Positions 1-8,671 of a stretch of DNA of 64,000 nucleotides are shown here, piece by piece. The notes under the pieces were generated by a model. The model did not search any database and had not been told where the DNA came from. It was given only the letters and a program-made list of their open reading frames with translations. The translations under genes were made by a program, and so were the position numbers. The stretch is from Phreatobacter sp. (lineage in GTDB: Bacteria > Pseudomonadota > Alphaproteobacteria > Rhizobiales > Phreatobacteraceae). The stretch covers positions 1-64,000 of the forward strand of contig NZ_JAEULY010000023.1 in assembly GCF_016793595.1 (NCBI RefSeq), given 5' to 3'. Within the stretch, counting starts at the first letter, position 1; every line of letters starts with the position of its first letter.

Positions 1-50
1 AGGGTGGCGGCGGCAGCGGCGGCGAGGGCGAGGGTCTTGAAGCGGGTCAT
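1..50 (-). CDS. N-terminus of an exported protein (partial, cut by window edge)
   Basis: Reading leftward from ATG at 50, only 16 complete codons are visible: MTRFKTLALAAAAAAT. This is a basic start followed by an alanine-rich hydrophobic run, typical of a Sec signal peptide. A GGAG ribosome-binding site lies about 7 nt upstream. It sits 136 bp downstream of the acyl-CoA dehydrogenase pair on the same strand, so it may be the next gene of that unit. A periplasmic binding protein would fit, but the mature sequence is outside the window and no function can be assigned. Confidence 0.6.
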   Translation of the reverse strand, partial: MTRFKTLALAAAAAAT

Positions 51-186
51 GGCGCGTCTCCGATGAAGGCTCAGGTGGGGCCCGATGCCCCGGTCCTCCA
101 TCAGTCGCCGCCACCGCCGAAAAGGTTCGAGGCCCGCGACGAAAAAATCGCGAGCCCCGGACAGGGTTAGCCAGACGTGAAAATGC

Positions 187-1335
187 TCAGGCGGCCGTAA
201 CGAGCTTGCCGTAGTCCGCGACCGCCGACAGGTGATGGTCGGCATCGCCGAACAGCGTGTCGATCATGGTGAGCCGTTTGAAGTAGTGGCCGGCCTTGTA
301 CTCCATGGTCATGCCGATGCCGCCGTGGAGCTGCACCGCCTGCTGGCCGATGAACTTCGCGGAGCGGCCGATCTGCACCTTGGCAGCGGAGGCGAGCGCG
401 CGGCGCTCGACCGGATTCTCCGTCGCCGCCGTCATGGCCGCGAACATGGCCATGGACCGCGCCTGTTCCAGCGCCACGAACATCTCGGCCGCGCGGTGCT
501 GGAGCGACTGGAACGAGCCGATATTGATGCCGAACTGCTTGCGCTGCTTGAGGTAGTCGACGGTGACGTCGGTCAGTTCGCTCATCGCGCCGACCGCCTC
601 GGCGCAGAGAGCGGCAATGGCCTCGTCCGCCACCGCCTCGAGAATGGCGAGCCCGCCGGCCGGATCGCCGATGACCGCATCCGCCCCGACCTTGACGCCC
701 GATAGCGTCACTTCGGCGGCGTGGGTGCCGTCCTGCGTGACGGAATCGCGACGGCTGACGCCCGGCGCATCGCCCTTGACGATGAACAGGCCGATGCCGG
801 CCTTGTCTCGCCGCTGGCCGCCTGTGCGCGCGGAGACGATCAGATAGTCCGCCGTGCCGCCGTTGACGACGACCGACTTCTCGCCGTCGAGGACGTAGGC
901 ATCGCCGTCCTTCTTCGCGGTGGTCGTGACATCGTTGAGGTCGTAGCGTGAATGCCGCTCGGTGGTCGCCAGCGCGAAGGTGCGCGAGCCGTCGGCGATG
1001 GCCGGAATGTGCTCGGCCTTCTGCGCGGCGGAAGCCCGCTTCAGCACGCCACCGCCGAGGATAACGGTCGCAAGATAGGGCTCCAGCACCAGATATTTGC
1101 CGAGGCTCTCGGCCACCAGCATGGTCTCGACCGCGCCGCCGCCGAAACCGCCATCCTCCTCCGCGAAGGGCAGGCCGAGCAGGCCGAGTTCCGCGAACTT
1201 GGCCCAGACGTCGCGGCTGTAGCCGCCCGGCTGCGCGGCGATCTTCCTGCGGCTCTCGAAGTCATAGGTGTCGGCGAGAAAGCTGCCGATGGAGTCCTTG
1301 AGGAGCTGCTGTTCTTCGGAGAGGTCGAAATCCAT
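187..1335 (-). CDS. acyl-CoA dehydrogenase family protein (382 aa)
   Basis: FAD-dependent acyl-CoA dehydrogenase that would introduce an alpha,beta double bond into an acyl-CoA thioester in the cytoplasm. The N-terminal helical domain starts MDFDLSEEQQLLKDS. The C-terminal domain carries the FAD/tetramer signature RKQFGINIGSFQSLQHRAAE and QLHGGIGMTMEYKAGHYFKR. Start at 1335 is chosen because it begins exactly at the family N-terminus; a longer frame to 1422 only adds residues translated from the upstream palindromic repeat. It follows a second acyl-CoA dehydrogenase (2697-1501) on the same strand. Side-by-side ACADs of about 380 and 400 residues often form alpha2beta2 heterotetramers, for example the FadE28/FadE29 type in steroid catabolism; this is inference here. 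The substrate is unknown. Confidence 0.92.
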   Translation of the reverse strand: MDFDLSEEQQLLKDSIGSFLADTYDFESRRKIAAQPGGYSRDVWAKFAELGLLGLPFAEEDGGFGGGAVETMLVAESLGKYLVLEPYLATVILGGGVLKRASAAQKAEHIPAIADGSRTFALATTERHSRYDLNDVTTTAKKDGDAYVLDGEKSVVVNGGTADYLIVSARTGGQRRDKAGIGLFIVKGDAPGVSRRDSVTQDGTHAAEVTLSGVKVGADAVIGDPAGGLAILEAVADEAIAALCAEAVGAMSELTDVTVDYLKQRKQFGINIGSFQSLQHRAAEMFVALEQARSMAMFAAMTAATENPVERRALASAAKVQIGRSAKFIGQQAVQLHGGIGMTMEYKAGHYFKRLTMIDTLFGDADHHLSAVADYGKLVTAA

Positions 1336-1380
1336 GGAGACTGTCCGTTCGGTTTCGAATGACGCTGGAGCGTTAGTTCG

Positions 1381-1470
1381 CGTCATGCCCGGCCCAGGAC
1401 CGGGTATCCACGACTTGAACACGGCGTTGCAGGAATTCCTGGATGGCCGGGCCAGGCCCGGCCATGACGA
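1381..1470. repeat. dispersed palindromic intergenic repeat, family A copy 1
   Basis: A GC-rich inverted repeat fills the gap between the two acyl-CoA dehydrogenase genes. The left arm is near CATGCCCGGCCCAGGACC and the right arm near GGCCGGGCCAGGCCCGGC, around a conserved core ATCCACGACTTGAACACG. The same core and arm organisation recurs at 24299-24390. When read through, such repeats encode PGPG- and AGPG-rich peptides, which explains spurious N-terminal extensions here. It may act as an intercistronic RNA stem-loop. Confidence 0.8.
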
Positions 1471-1500
1471 CGAGAGAATGCCTCTTGAGAAGCGATACCC

Positions 1501-2697
1501 TCAGAGGCCCAGCACCGCCTTGGCGATGATGTTCTTCTGGATCTCGTTGGAGCCGCCGTAGATCGAGACCTTGCGCACGTTGAAATAGGTCGGCGCGATG
1601 GTCTGGGCCCATTCCGGCCCGATCGGCGGCTCGTTGGTGCCCGGCTCGTCCGGCGTATAGGGCGCCGAATGCGGACCGATCACCTCCATCAGGAGCTCGG
1701 TGGTTGCCTGCTGCAGCTCCGAACCCTTGATCTTGAGCACCGAGGAAGCCGGGTCCGGCTTGCCCTTCTCGCGCTTCGCCTCGCCGGCGATGACACGCAG
1801 CTGCGTGATCTCCAGCGCCTTCAGCTCGATCTCCACGGCCGCGATCTTCTCGCGGAAGCGGATGTCCTCGATCATGGGCTTGCCGCCCCTCTGCTCGATC
1901 CCCGCCATCTCCTTGATCTTGGCGATGCGCTGCTTGGAGATGCCGACGCGGGCGATGCCGGTGCGCTCGTTGCCGAGCAGGAATTTGGCGTAGTCCCAGC
2001 CCTTGTTCTCCTGGCCGACGAGATTCTCCAGCGGCGCCTTCACGTCGTCGAAGAACACCTCGTTGACCTCGTGGCCGCCGTCGATCGTCTGGATCGGCTT
2101 CACGGTGATGCCCGGCGTCTTCATGTCGACGAGGATGAAGGAGATGCCCTCCTGCTTCTTCACGGTCGAGTCGGTGCGGGCGAGCACGAAAATCCAGTCG
2201 GCATGCTGGCCGAGCGTGGTCCAGGTCTTCTGGCCGTTGATCACCCAGTGATCGCCGACCTTCTCGGCCTTGGTCTTGAGGCCGGCGAGATCCGAGCCGG
2301 CGCCGGGCTCCGAGAAGCCCTGGCACCACCAGTCATCGAGATTGGCGATGCGCGGCAGGAAGCGCTTCTTCTGCGCGTCGGAGCCGAACGTGTAGATCAC
2401 CGGGCCGACCATCGAGGTGCCGAAGGCCAACGGCGGCGGCGACGGCGCCATCATCATCTCCTCGAGGAAGATGTACTGCTTCACCGCATCCCAGCCGGTG
2501 CCGCCATAGGCCTTCGGCCAATGGGCGACGCCCCAGCCCTTCTCGTTCAGCGTGCGCTGCCAGAAGACGATATCGTCGCGGGAGGCGTGGTGGCCGGCCG
2601 CCAGCTTCTCGCGCAGCGCCTTCGGCAGCTTTTCCGCGATGAAGTCGCGCACTTCCTTACGGAAGGCGATTTCCTCGTCGGTGAACCTCAGCTCCAT
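1501..2697 (-). CDS. acyl-CoA dehydrogenase family protein (398 aa)
   Basis: Second FAD-dependent acyl-CoA dehydrogenase of the pair. The N-terminus MELRFTDEEIAFRKEVRDF, the middle-domain signature GFSEPGAGSDLAGLKTKAEK, a beta-domain with WVINGQKTWTTLGQHADW, and the C-terminal SIYGGSNEIQKNIIAKAVLG are all present, so the fold is complete at normal family length. The start at 2697 has a strong GGAGG about 8 nt upstream. It is the first gene of a leftward unit with the 382-residue ACAD, separated from it by the family A repeat. The GGSNEIQ C-terminus is typical of ACADs acting on larger or branched acyl-CoAs, but the substrate cannot be told from sequence alone. Confidence 0.93.
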   Translation of the reverse strand: MELRFTDEEIAFRKEVRDFIAEKLPKALREKLAAGHHASRDDIVFWQRTLNEKGWGVAHWPKAYGGTGWDAVKQYIFLEEMMMAPSPPPLAFGTSMVGPVIYTFGSDAQKKRFLPRIANLDDWWCQGFSEPGAGSDLAGLKTKAEKVGDHWVINGQKTWTTLGQHADWIFVLARTDSTVKKQEGISFILVDMKTPGITVKPIQTIDGGHEVNEVFFDDVKAPLENLVGQENKGWDYAKFLLGNERTGIARVGISKQRIAKIKEMAGIEQRGGKPMIEDIRFREKIAAVEIELKALEITQLRVIAGEAKREKGKPDPASSVLKIKGSELQQATTELLMEVIGPHSAPYTPDEPGTNEPPIGPEWAQTIAPTYFNVRKVSIYGGSNEIQKNIIAKAVLGL

Positions 2698-2766
2698 GGG
2701 CCAGCCTCCTCAAAACGGGAGCGGGCCTGAGGCGCCCTCCCTGCCTGTCGCTTCCTCGCCGCGCGA

Positions 2767-2788
2767 AAACATACTCGCGCGAATGTTT
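2767..2788. promoter_or_regulatory. inverted repeat in divergent promoter region
   Basis: Between the divergent ACAD operon and the SDR gene lies AAACAT-N10-ATGTTT, enclosing an 8-bp palindrome TCGCGCGA. Position and symmetry suit an operator for a dimeric regulator such as a TetR-family protein, but no regulator gene adjoins it. The assignment is from symmetry only. Confidence 0.35.
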
Positions 2789-2966
2789 GTTGGCCGCATT
2801 CAAGACCTGCCCGGGCGCGAAGGCAACAGGAACCTTGGAGCCCGGGCATCGCCCGAACGGGTGGCATCCCGATGCATGGCAGGGGCGAGGCTCCCGGCCG
2901 CGACATGCCATGGCCGCCATGACAGGATTGTCCGCAAGGGGCGATGTGCCCTGCAAGGAACGGCTC

Positions 2967-3719
2967 ATGGCATTCGATTTCAAGGGCAAGCGCGTGGTGG
3001 TCTGCGGCGGCAGTCGCGGGATCGGTCGATCCATCGCGCTCGGCTTCGCGGCAGCGGGCGCCGGCGTGTCCATCTGCGCGCGGGGTGAAGACGGCTTGAA
3101 GGCCACGGCCGCCGAGATCGCCGCCCATGGTGTCGCCTCGCACTATGCGCCCTGCGATCTCGCCAGCGCCGAGGCTATCGCCGGCTACATTCCTACCGCA
3201 GCCAAGGCGCTCGGCGGCATCGACGTTCTGGTCAACAACGCCTCCGGCTTCGGCATGGGCGACGACGAGGCCGGCTGGGAGAAGGGCCTGAACGTCGACG
3301 TCATGGCGACGGTGCGCGCGAGCCACGCCGCGCTGACCTATCTCGAGGCGGCCAAGGGCTCCTCGATCGTCAACATCGCCTCGATCTCCGGCTACCGCGC
3401 CTCGACGCGCACCCCGGCCTATGCGGCGGTCAAGGCGGCGGTGATCCAGTACACGACGAGCCAGGCGGCAGCCCTCGCGCCGAAGGGCATCCGCGTCAAC
3501 TGCGTCGCGCCCGGCTCCATCGAGTTTCCCGGCGGCACCTGGGAGGCGCGTCGCGCCGCCGACCCCGCCCTCTACAACAAGGTGCTGTCGGCGATCCCCT
3601 TCAACCGGCTCGGCACGCCGGAGGAAATCGCCAATGTCGTGCTGTTCCTCGCCTCGCCCTATGCGAGCTGGGTGACCGCGCAGACCGTGACGGTCGATGG
3701 CGGCCAGTTGCTGGGATGA
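2967..3719 (+). CDS. SDR family NAD(P)-dependent oxidoreductase (250 aa)
   Basis: Classical short-chain dehydrogenase/reductase with a Rossmann fold. The cofactor motif GGSRGIGRSIALGF follows the first strand, NNASG is in strand 4, the catalytic Ser lies in NIASISG, and YAAVK is the YxxxK motif. The C-terminus TVTVDGGQLLG is the usual SDR ending. Start at 2967 is chosen because MAFDFKGKRVVVCGGSRG matches the normal SDR N-terminus and AAGGAA precedes it by 6 nt; an upstream in-frame extension to 2787 looks non-coding. It is transcribed away from the ACAD operon. Beta-hydroxyacyl-CoA or alcohol oxidation would fit the neighbours; the substrate is not determined. Confidence 0.9.
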   Translation: MAFDFKGKRVVVCGGSRGIGRSIALGFAAAGAGVSICARGEDGLKATAAEIAAHGVASHYAPCDLASAEAIAGYIPTAAKALGGIDVLVNNASGFGMGDDEAGWEKGLNVDVMATVRASHAALTYLEAAKGSSIVNIASISGYRASTRTPAYAAVKAAVIQYTTSQAAALAPKGIRVNCVAPGSIEFPGGTWEARRAADPALYNKVLSAIPFNRLGTPEEIANVVLFLASPYASWVTAQTVTVDGGQLLG

Positions 3720-3726
3720 ATGAGAA

Positions 3727-3748
3727 AGGGCGGGCCAAGGCCCGCCCT
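3727..3748. terminator. bidirectional intrinsic terminator between convergent genes
   Basis: Perfect 10-bp stem AGGGCGGGCC / GGCCCGCCCT with a minimal AA centre lies between the SDR stop at 3719 and the convergent ALDH stop at 3771. There is little U-tract, so it may act mainly as a 3-prime end stabiliser. Confidence 0.6.
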
Positions 3749-3770
3749 CCCAAGGCTCTGTGCGCCCGCC

Positions 3771-5216
3771 TCACGCCAGCGTGTAGGCGGTCTTCACCGT
3801 GGTGTAGAACTCGCGGGCATAGGCGCCCTGCTCGCGCGGGCCGTAGCTCGAACCCTTCCGGCCACCGAACGGCACATGATAGTCGACGCCCGCTGTCGGC
3901 AGGTTGACCATGACCATGCCGGCCTCGGAATTGCGCTTGAAGTGCGAAGCATATTTCAGCGAAGTCGTGCAGATGCCCGACGACAGGCCGAACTCGGTAT
4001 CGTTGGCGATCGTCAGCGCCTCGTCGTAGCTCTTGGCGCGCACCACGGCCGCCACGGGGCCGAAAATCTCCTCGCGCGCGATGCGCATGGAGTTGGTGAC
4101 CTCGGTGAACAAAGCCGGCTGCAGGTAGAAGCCGGGATTGTCGCGGTTCAGCCGCTCGCCGCCCCAATGAAGCTTGGCGCCCTCGTCGCGACCGATGGCG
4201 ATGTACTTCTCATCCTGACCAAGCTGCGATTCATCGACTACCGGGCCGATATGGGTGCCGGATTTCAGCGCGTCATCGACGACGAGGCCCTTGAGGCGCT
4301 CGGTGAGCGCATCGACGAAGCGGTCATGGATACCCTCGGTGACGATCAGGCGCGAGGAGGCCGTGCAGCGCTGCCCCGTGGAGAAGAAGGCGCCGTTGGC
4401 GGCGCACTCGACGGCCACCGACAGGTCGGCATCGTCCAGCACGACGAGCGGGTTCTTGCCGCCCATTTCCAGCTGCACCTTCTTCATCGGCGTGGCGGCG
4501 ACGCAGGCGGCTGCCACGCGCCGGCCGGTCGCGACCGAACCGGTGAAGGAGATCGCGGCGACGTCCGGATGCTCCAGCATGGCCTGCCCGACCACCGAGC
4601 CGCGACCCATGACGATGTTGAGAACGCCCTTCGGCAGGCCGGCGCGGTTGAGGATATCGACCAGCGCCCAGGCGGAACCCGGCACGAGGTCGGCCGGCTT
4701 GATGACCACGGTGTTGCCGTAGGCGAGCGCGGGCGCGATCTTCCAGGCGGGAATGGCGATGGGGAAGTTCCACGGCGTGATCATGCCGACGACGCCGACC
4801 GCCTCGCGGGTGATCTCGATGCCGACGCCCGGACGCACGGAATTGACCAGCTCGCCATTGAGGCGCAGCGCCTCGCCGGCAAAGAAGGACAGGATCTGGC
4901 CCGCACGCGCCACCTCGCCGATACCCTCGGGAAGGGTCTTGCCTTCTTCGCGGGAGAGCAGCGCGCCGAGCTCCTCCTTGCGCGCCATGACCTCGTTCGA
5001 GGCCTTCATCAGCACATCGTAGCGCAGCTGAGGGTTGGACCGGCTCCAGGCGGGGAAGGCGTCCTTTGCGGCGGCGACCGCTGCCTTGAGGTCCTCCACC
5101 GTCCCCTGAGCATATTCGCCGACGACCTCGTTGGTGTTCGACGGATTGAGGTTTGGCGCGGCCTTGGCCGGAGGGACGAATTCGCCGGCAATGAAATTGC
5201 GGAACACGGTGGTCAT
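3771..5216 (-). CDS. aldehyde dehydrogenase family protein (481 aa), alpha-ketoglutarate-semialdehyde dehydrogenase-like
   Basis: NAD(P)-dependent aldehyde dehydrogenase with a full set of family residues: oxyanion Asn in TPWNFPIA (about N150), general base Glu in LEMGGKNP (about E250) and nucleophile Cys in GQRCTASS (about C284). The C-terminal PFGGRKGSSYGPREQG resembles the KGSADH/YcbD branch used in glucarate, arabinose and hydroxyproline breakdown. The start at 5216 (MTTVFRNFIAGEF) has GAGGAGGCGAGG immediately upstream; a longer frame to 5372 adds only low-complexity residues. It is convergent with the SDR gene. A role in sugar-acid breakdown would pair with the uronate genes at 8.6-13.7 kb, but that link is inference. 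Confidence 0.9.
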   Translation of the reverse strand: MTTVFRNFIAGEFVPPAKAAPNLNPSNTNEVVGEYAQGTVEDLKAAVAAAKDAFPAWSRSNPQLRYDVLMKASNEVMARKEELGALLSREEGKTLPEGIGEVARAGQILSFFAGEALRLNGELVNSVRPGVGIEITREAVGVVGMITPWNFPIAIPAWKIAPALAYGNTVVIKPADLVPGSAWALVDILNRAGLPKGVLNIVMGRGSVVGQAMLEHPDVAAISFTGSVATGRRVAAACVAATPMKKVQLEMGGKNPLVVLDDADLSVAVECAANGAFFSTGQRCTASSRLIVTEGIHDRFVDALTERLKGLVVDDALKSGTHIGPVVDESQLGQDEKYIAIGRDEGAKLHWGGERLNRDNPGFYLQPALFTEVTNSMRIAREEIFGPVAAVVRAKSYDEALTIANDTEFGLSSGICTTSLKYASHFKRNSEAGMVMVNLPTAGVDYHVPFGGRKGSSYGPREQGAYAREFYTTVKTAYTLA

Positions 5217-5417
5217 GGGCCTCGCCTCCTCGAGCGCTTCTCGCTGCGGGCCGTCCTTGAACGCCCGACGGAAATAGGGCCGGCACAGAACCACAATCGC
5301 GGCGGAACGACCAGACCGCGCGGCGCGCATGGCAGCCGCCGACAGTGCCTGCAACCGGAGCGGCTGGCGCATCGCCGCGTCGCGCCCTAGATTCTCCTGT
5401 CCGACAGGCAGATTGCG

Positions 5418-6212
5418 ATGGACATGCAGGACATCAGACCACCCCCGGGGCCGAATTCGGCCCAGATGGCCTCCCCTTCCTACCGCCTCCCGGCTCTCGA
5501 TCAGGATTTCCTGCTCGCAGAGGAACAGCGCGGCGTCCGTTTCCTGCTGGAGTATGAGAAGGCAGAGCAGGCTCTCGCGCGCTGGGCGGTGAAATCGACC
5601 ATCGTGGTCTTCGGGAGCGCCCGCGTGCGCGAGGATGGACCGGGCAAGCAGGCGGGGTGGTATGCCGCCGCGCGGGAATTCGGACGTCTGGCGTCAACCC
5701 ACGGCGGTGCTCTGAACGCCGGCGCGGCTCCGCGCGAGAACGTCATCGCCACCGGCGGCGGACCCGGCCTCATGGAAGCGGCGAACCGCGGCGCGGCCGA
5801 AGCCGGCGCGCCCTCCATCGGCTTCAACATTCGCCTGCCGCACGAGCAGGAGCCGAACGCCTATTCCACACCGGACCTGACGTTCCTGTTCCACTATTTC
5901 GCCATGCGGAAGATGCACCTCGCCATGCGCGCCAACGCGCTGGTGGTCTTCCCCGGCGGCTTCGGGACCTTCGACGAACTGTTCGAGATTCTCGCCCTGA
6001 TCCAGACCGGCAAGATGCGGCGCGTGCCGGTCGTGCTGTTCGACAGCGCCTACTGGCATCGAGTGTTCAATTTCGATGCGGTGGTGGAAGCCGGCATGAT
6101 CGCGCCGCACGACCTCGATCTTGTCGCCTATGCCGACACGCCGGAAGCCATCTGGAAGCTGATCGCGACCGCCGACGGCATCGCCCCGGACCGGCCGCTC
6201 GTCCAGCCCTGA
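5418..6212 (+). CDS. LOG family / TIGR00730-type Rossmann protein (264 aa)
   Basis: Member of the LOG (lysine-decarboxylase-like) family, some of which hydrolyse nucleoside 5-prime-monophosphates to release cytokinin-like bases. The two hallmark motifs are clear: GGGPGLMEAANRGA and PGGFGTFDELFE. The protein is longer than the 190-residue canonical LOG, with an N-terminal helical extension (about 60 residues) before VVFGSARV. This longer type is common in proteobacteria and its substrate is less certain. Start ATG 5418; a second ATG two codons later is possible. The next gene (6242) is 29 bp downstream on the same strand, so the two are probably co-transcribed. Confidence 0.88.
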   Translation: MDMQDIRPPPGPNSAQMASPSYRLPALDQDFLLAEEQRGVRFLLEYEKAEQALARWAVKSTIVVFGSARVREDGPGKQAGWYAAAREFGRLASTHGGALNAGAAPRENVIATGGGPGLMEAANRGAAEAGAPSIGFNIRLPHEQEPNAYSTPDLTFLFHYFAMRKMHLAMRANALVVFPGGFGTFDELFEILALIQTGKMRRVPVVLFDSAYWHRVFNFDAVVEAGMIAPHDLDLVAYADTPEAIWKLIATADGIAPDRPLVQP

Positions 6213-6241
6213 CGTCACAGCAAGACCTGAGGAGACAGACC

Positions 6242-7834
6242 ATGCCCGTCCGTATGCATGTCCTGGGCGCGGCCCATGTCGTCACCGGCTCCTCCTATCT
6301 GCTGGAAGCCAACGGCCGGCGCATTCTGGTCGATTGCGGCATGTTTCAGGGCTCCAAGACGCTGAAGGAGCTGAACTACCGGCCCTTTCCCTATGAGCCG
6401 GATCGCCTGCATGCCGTACTGCTGACCCACGCCCATATCGACCATTCCGGCCTGCTGCCGAAACTCACCAAGGCGGGCTTCCACGGCCCGATCCACGCGA
6501 CGCGCTCCACCATCGAGCTCTGCGCGATCATGCTGCCGGATTCCGGTCATATCCAGGAGATGGAGGTGGAGCAGCTCAACCGGCGCCGGTCGCGCGGCGG
6601 CGAGCCGCCGGTCGAGCCGATCTACACGGCCGAGGACGCCGTCGCCTGCATGACGCAGTTCCGCCCTGTCGACTACGGCGCCTGGCTCGACCTCGGCGAT
6701 GGCGCCAGGGCGCGCTGGTGGAATGCCGGTCACATCCTCGGCTCGGCTTCCATCGAGATCGAGGTCGCGGAGGCCGGCGGCGAGCCGGTCCGCATCCTCA
6801 TGTCCGGCGACCTCGGTCCGGAGGCCAAGCTTTTCCATCCCGACCCTGACGGGCCGCAGGGCCTCGACCTCGTCGTCTGCGAGGCGACCTATGGCGATCG
6901 CGACCGCCCGGACACGACCATCGCCGACCGGCGCACGCTGCTCGCAAGCGAGATCCGGGCCGCCGCCCAGCGCGGCGGGCCGCTGCTCGTGCCCTGCTTC
7001 GCCGTGGAACGGACGCAAGAAATCCTCACCGACCTGATCGACCTGATGGAGGCCGGCACCATCCCGCGAGCGCCGGTCTTCGTGGACTCGCCGCTCGCCA
7101 TCAAGGCGACCGAAGTATTCCGTAGCCATGCCGGCGAACTGGAGGAAGGCGGCGCGCTGGCGCGGCTCACCAACTCGCCCTTCGTGCGCTTCACCGAGAG
7201 CGCCGACCAGAGCAAGTCGCTGGCCCGCTTCCGCGGCTTCCACATCATCATCGCGGCCAGCGGCATGGCCGAGGCCGGCCGCATCCGCCATCACCTGAAG
7301 AACCATCTCTGGCGGTCATCCACGACGGTCCTGTTCGTCGGTTATCAGGCCGAGGGCACGCTCGGCCGCATCCTGCTCGATGGCGCGCCGACCGTGACCA
7401 TTCACGGCGATGCCGTCAGGGTGAAGGCGCAGATCCGCTCCATCGACAGCTATTCCGGCCATGCCGACCGGACCGAGGTGCTGGACTGGCTGAAGGCGCG
7501 CCTGCCGATCCGCGGTGGCGTCGCCCTCGTTCACGCCGAGGAGCGTGCCATCGCCGCCTTCGTGCCGGTCGTCGGCGCCGAGGTCGTGACGCCCGAGCGG
7601 GTGGTGGCGCCGCATCTCGACGATGTGCTGGAGATTGCGCCCGGTAGCGTGCGGCTGGTCCTGCCGGCGACGCCGCGCCGGATCGAGCCGGAGCGCGCCA
7701 AGGGGCAGGACTGGCACAACGATTCCGCCGCCTTCCTGCTCGACCTCAAGGACACGCTGGACAAAGCGGCCGATGACCGGGCGCGCGGCGTGATCCTGCG
7801 CCGGCTGAAGAAGGCGCTGGAGGAAATCGAATAG
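6242..7834 (+). CDS. MBL-fold, beta-CASP metallo-hydrolase (YSH1/CPSF type, 530 aa)
   Basis: Metallo-beta-lactamase-fold protein with the beta-CASP insertion, the family that includes CPSF-73 and other RNA-processing nucleases. The metal motif HAHIDH (H63, H65, D67, H68) follows VDCGMFQGSK. Later motifs are WNAGHILGSA, a GDLG Asp loop, DSPLAIKATEVF starting the beta-CASP segment, and VFVGYQAEGTLG and YSGHADRTEVLDW near the C-terminus. GAGGAG precedes ATG 6242. An in-frame extension to 5657 overlaps the LOG gene and is rejected. RNA cleavage or exonuclease activity is inferred from family; it lacks the extra C-terminal domain of RNase J. Confidence 0.9.
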   Translation: MPVRMHVLGAAHVVTGSSYLLEANGRRILVDCGMFQGSKTLKELNYRPFPYEPDRLHAVLLTHAHIDHSGLLPKLTKAGFHGPIHATRSTIELCAIMLPDSGHIQEMEVEQLNRRRSRGGEPPVEPIYTAEDAVACMTQFRPVDYGAWLDLGDGARARWWNAGHILGSASIEIEVAEAGGEPVRILMSGDLGPEAKLFHPDPDGPQGLDLVVCEATYGDRDRPDTTIADRRTLLASEIRAAAQRGGPLLVPCFAVERTQEILTDLIDLMEAGTIPRAPVFVDSPLAIKATEVFRSHAGELEEGGALARLTNSPFVRFTESADQSKSLARFRGFHIIIAASGMAEAGRIRHHLKNHLWRSSTTVLFVGYQAEGTLGRILLDGAPTVTIHGDAVRVKAQIRSIDSYSGHADRTEVLDWLKARLPIRGGVALVHAEERAIAAFVPVVGAEVVTPERVVAPHLDDVLEIAPGSVRLVLPATPRRIEPERAKGQDWHNDSAAFLLDLKDTLDKAADDRARGVILRRLKKALEEIE

Positions 7835-7840
7835 ACGCGC

Positions 7841-8533
7841 CTACTCGAACAGCTCCGCGAATTTCAGCTCGATCCCCGCGACCGCCTTGAGGATCTCGTT
7901 GAGGTGATGGCTCATTGCCGCCACCGCGCGCTCGGCATCGCCGTCGTCGATCGCGTCGAGAATGGCGCGATGCTGCTCGACAAGAGGCTCGGCCGAGCCC
8001 GGCACATGCAGCGTCAGCGCACAGACCCGGTCCATATGGGCCTTCTGCAACTCGATGGCGTTCCACGCCTCGGCGCAGCCCGCACCTTCCGCCAGCGCGA
8101 CATGGAACAGGCTGTCGAGCTGCTGGAAGCCGCGATGGTCGCCGGCGGCGGCGGCTTGCGCCTGCGCGTCGATCAGCGCCAGCGCCCGGTTGCGGTAATG
8201 CGGATCGAAACGCTCGCAGGCGCGCCTGACGATCGCGACCTCGATCGCCTCGCGGATGAACCGAGCATCCAGCATCCGCCGCACCGAGAGCTTCACGACA
8301 ACCGTTCCGCGCTGCGGCTGCACATCCACGAGGCCCTGCCGCATCAACGCGATGAACGCCTCGCGCACCGGCTGCCGCGACACCGAGAAGCGCTCGGCGA
8401 TCTCCGATTCCGACAATCGCTCGCCGGGCCGCACGGTGAGGTCGATGATCTTCTCGCGCAACGCACGTTCGACGCGCGCCGCCGCGCTTTCCGGCGGGCG
8501 GGCTTCGGCGCGCGGCGAGAAATCAACATCCAT
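7841..8533 (-). CDS. GntR family transcriptional regulator, FCD (FadR) subfamily (230 aa)
   Basis: An N-terminal winged helix-turn-helix (RLSESEIAERFSVSRQPVRE, first 80 residues) is followed by an all-helical FCD ligand domain. The FCD domain shows the metal-site pattern: Asp/His in QLDSLFHVAL, His in EQHRAILDAI and His in MSHHLNEI. FCD regulators typically sense hexuronates, their keto-deoxy products or other small acids. It is divergent from the TRAP-KduI-KdgF genes and is the obvious candidate repressor of that operon. Start 8533 is preferred (AAGG at 9 nt); ATG 8557 is possible but overlaps the putative operator. It ends 7 bp from the convergent MBL gene. Confidence 0.9.
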   Translation of the reverse strand: MDVDFSPRAEARPPESAAARVERALREKIIDLTVRPGERLSESEIAERFSVSRQPVREAFIALMRQGLVDVQPQRGTVVVKLSVRRMLDARFIREAIEVAIVRRACERFDPHYRNRALALIDAQAQAAAAGDHRGFQQLDSLFHVALAEGAGCAEAWNAIELQKAHMDRVCALTLHVPGSAEPLVEQHRAILDAIDDGDAERAVAAMSHHLNEILKAVAGIELKFAELFE

Positions 8534-8554
8534 CGTCACTGGCCCTTGAACTTC

Positions 8555-8569
8555 CATACAAGTGCATAC
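8555..8569. promoter_or_regulatory. direct repeat, candidate GntR operator
   Basis: CATAC-N5-CATAC (GTATG-N5-GTATG on the other strand) lies between the divergent gntR and dctP genes, in an AT-richer pocket. FCD-type GntR operators often contain GTAT half-sites. The assignment rests on position and half-site only. Confidence 0.3.
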
Positions 8570-8671
8570 TAGACTGAATTCCGGTCAGGAAGCCACACCT
8601 TGTCGCAAGGCTTCGATCTCAAGGTTCCCGACGACAAGAGGGACCGTCGTTTCGACCGGGAGGATACCCAG

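Noticed and set aside
129..159. Hairpin GGCCCGCGA / TCGCGAGCC with a poly-A loop downstream of the ACAD pair, considered as terminator
   Set aside because: The A/T run is in the loop and not after the stem, and one pair is mismatched, so it does not fit an intrinsic terminator.
3720..5390. 556-residue open frame on the plus strand
   Set aside because: Antisense to the aldehyde dehydrogenase, which has complete active-site motifs; the product shows no recognisable domain.
5657..6241. N-terminal extension of the MBL-fold gene
   Set aside because: It overlaps the LOG gene in another phase and has low-complexity Arg-rich sequence; GAGGAG before ATG 6242 marks the true start.
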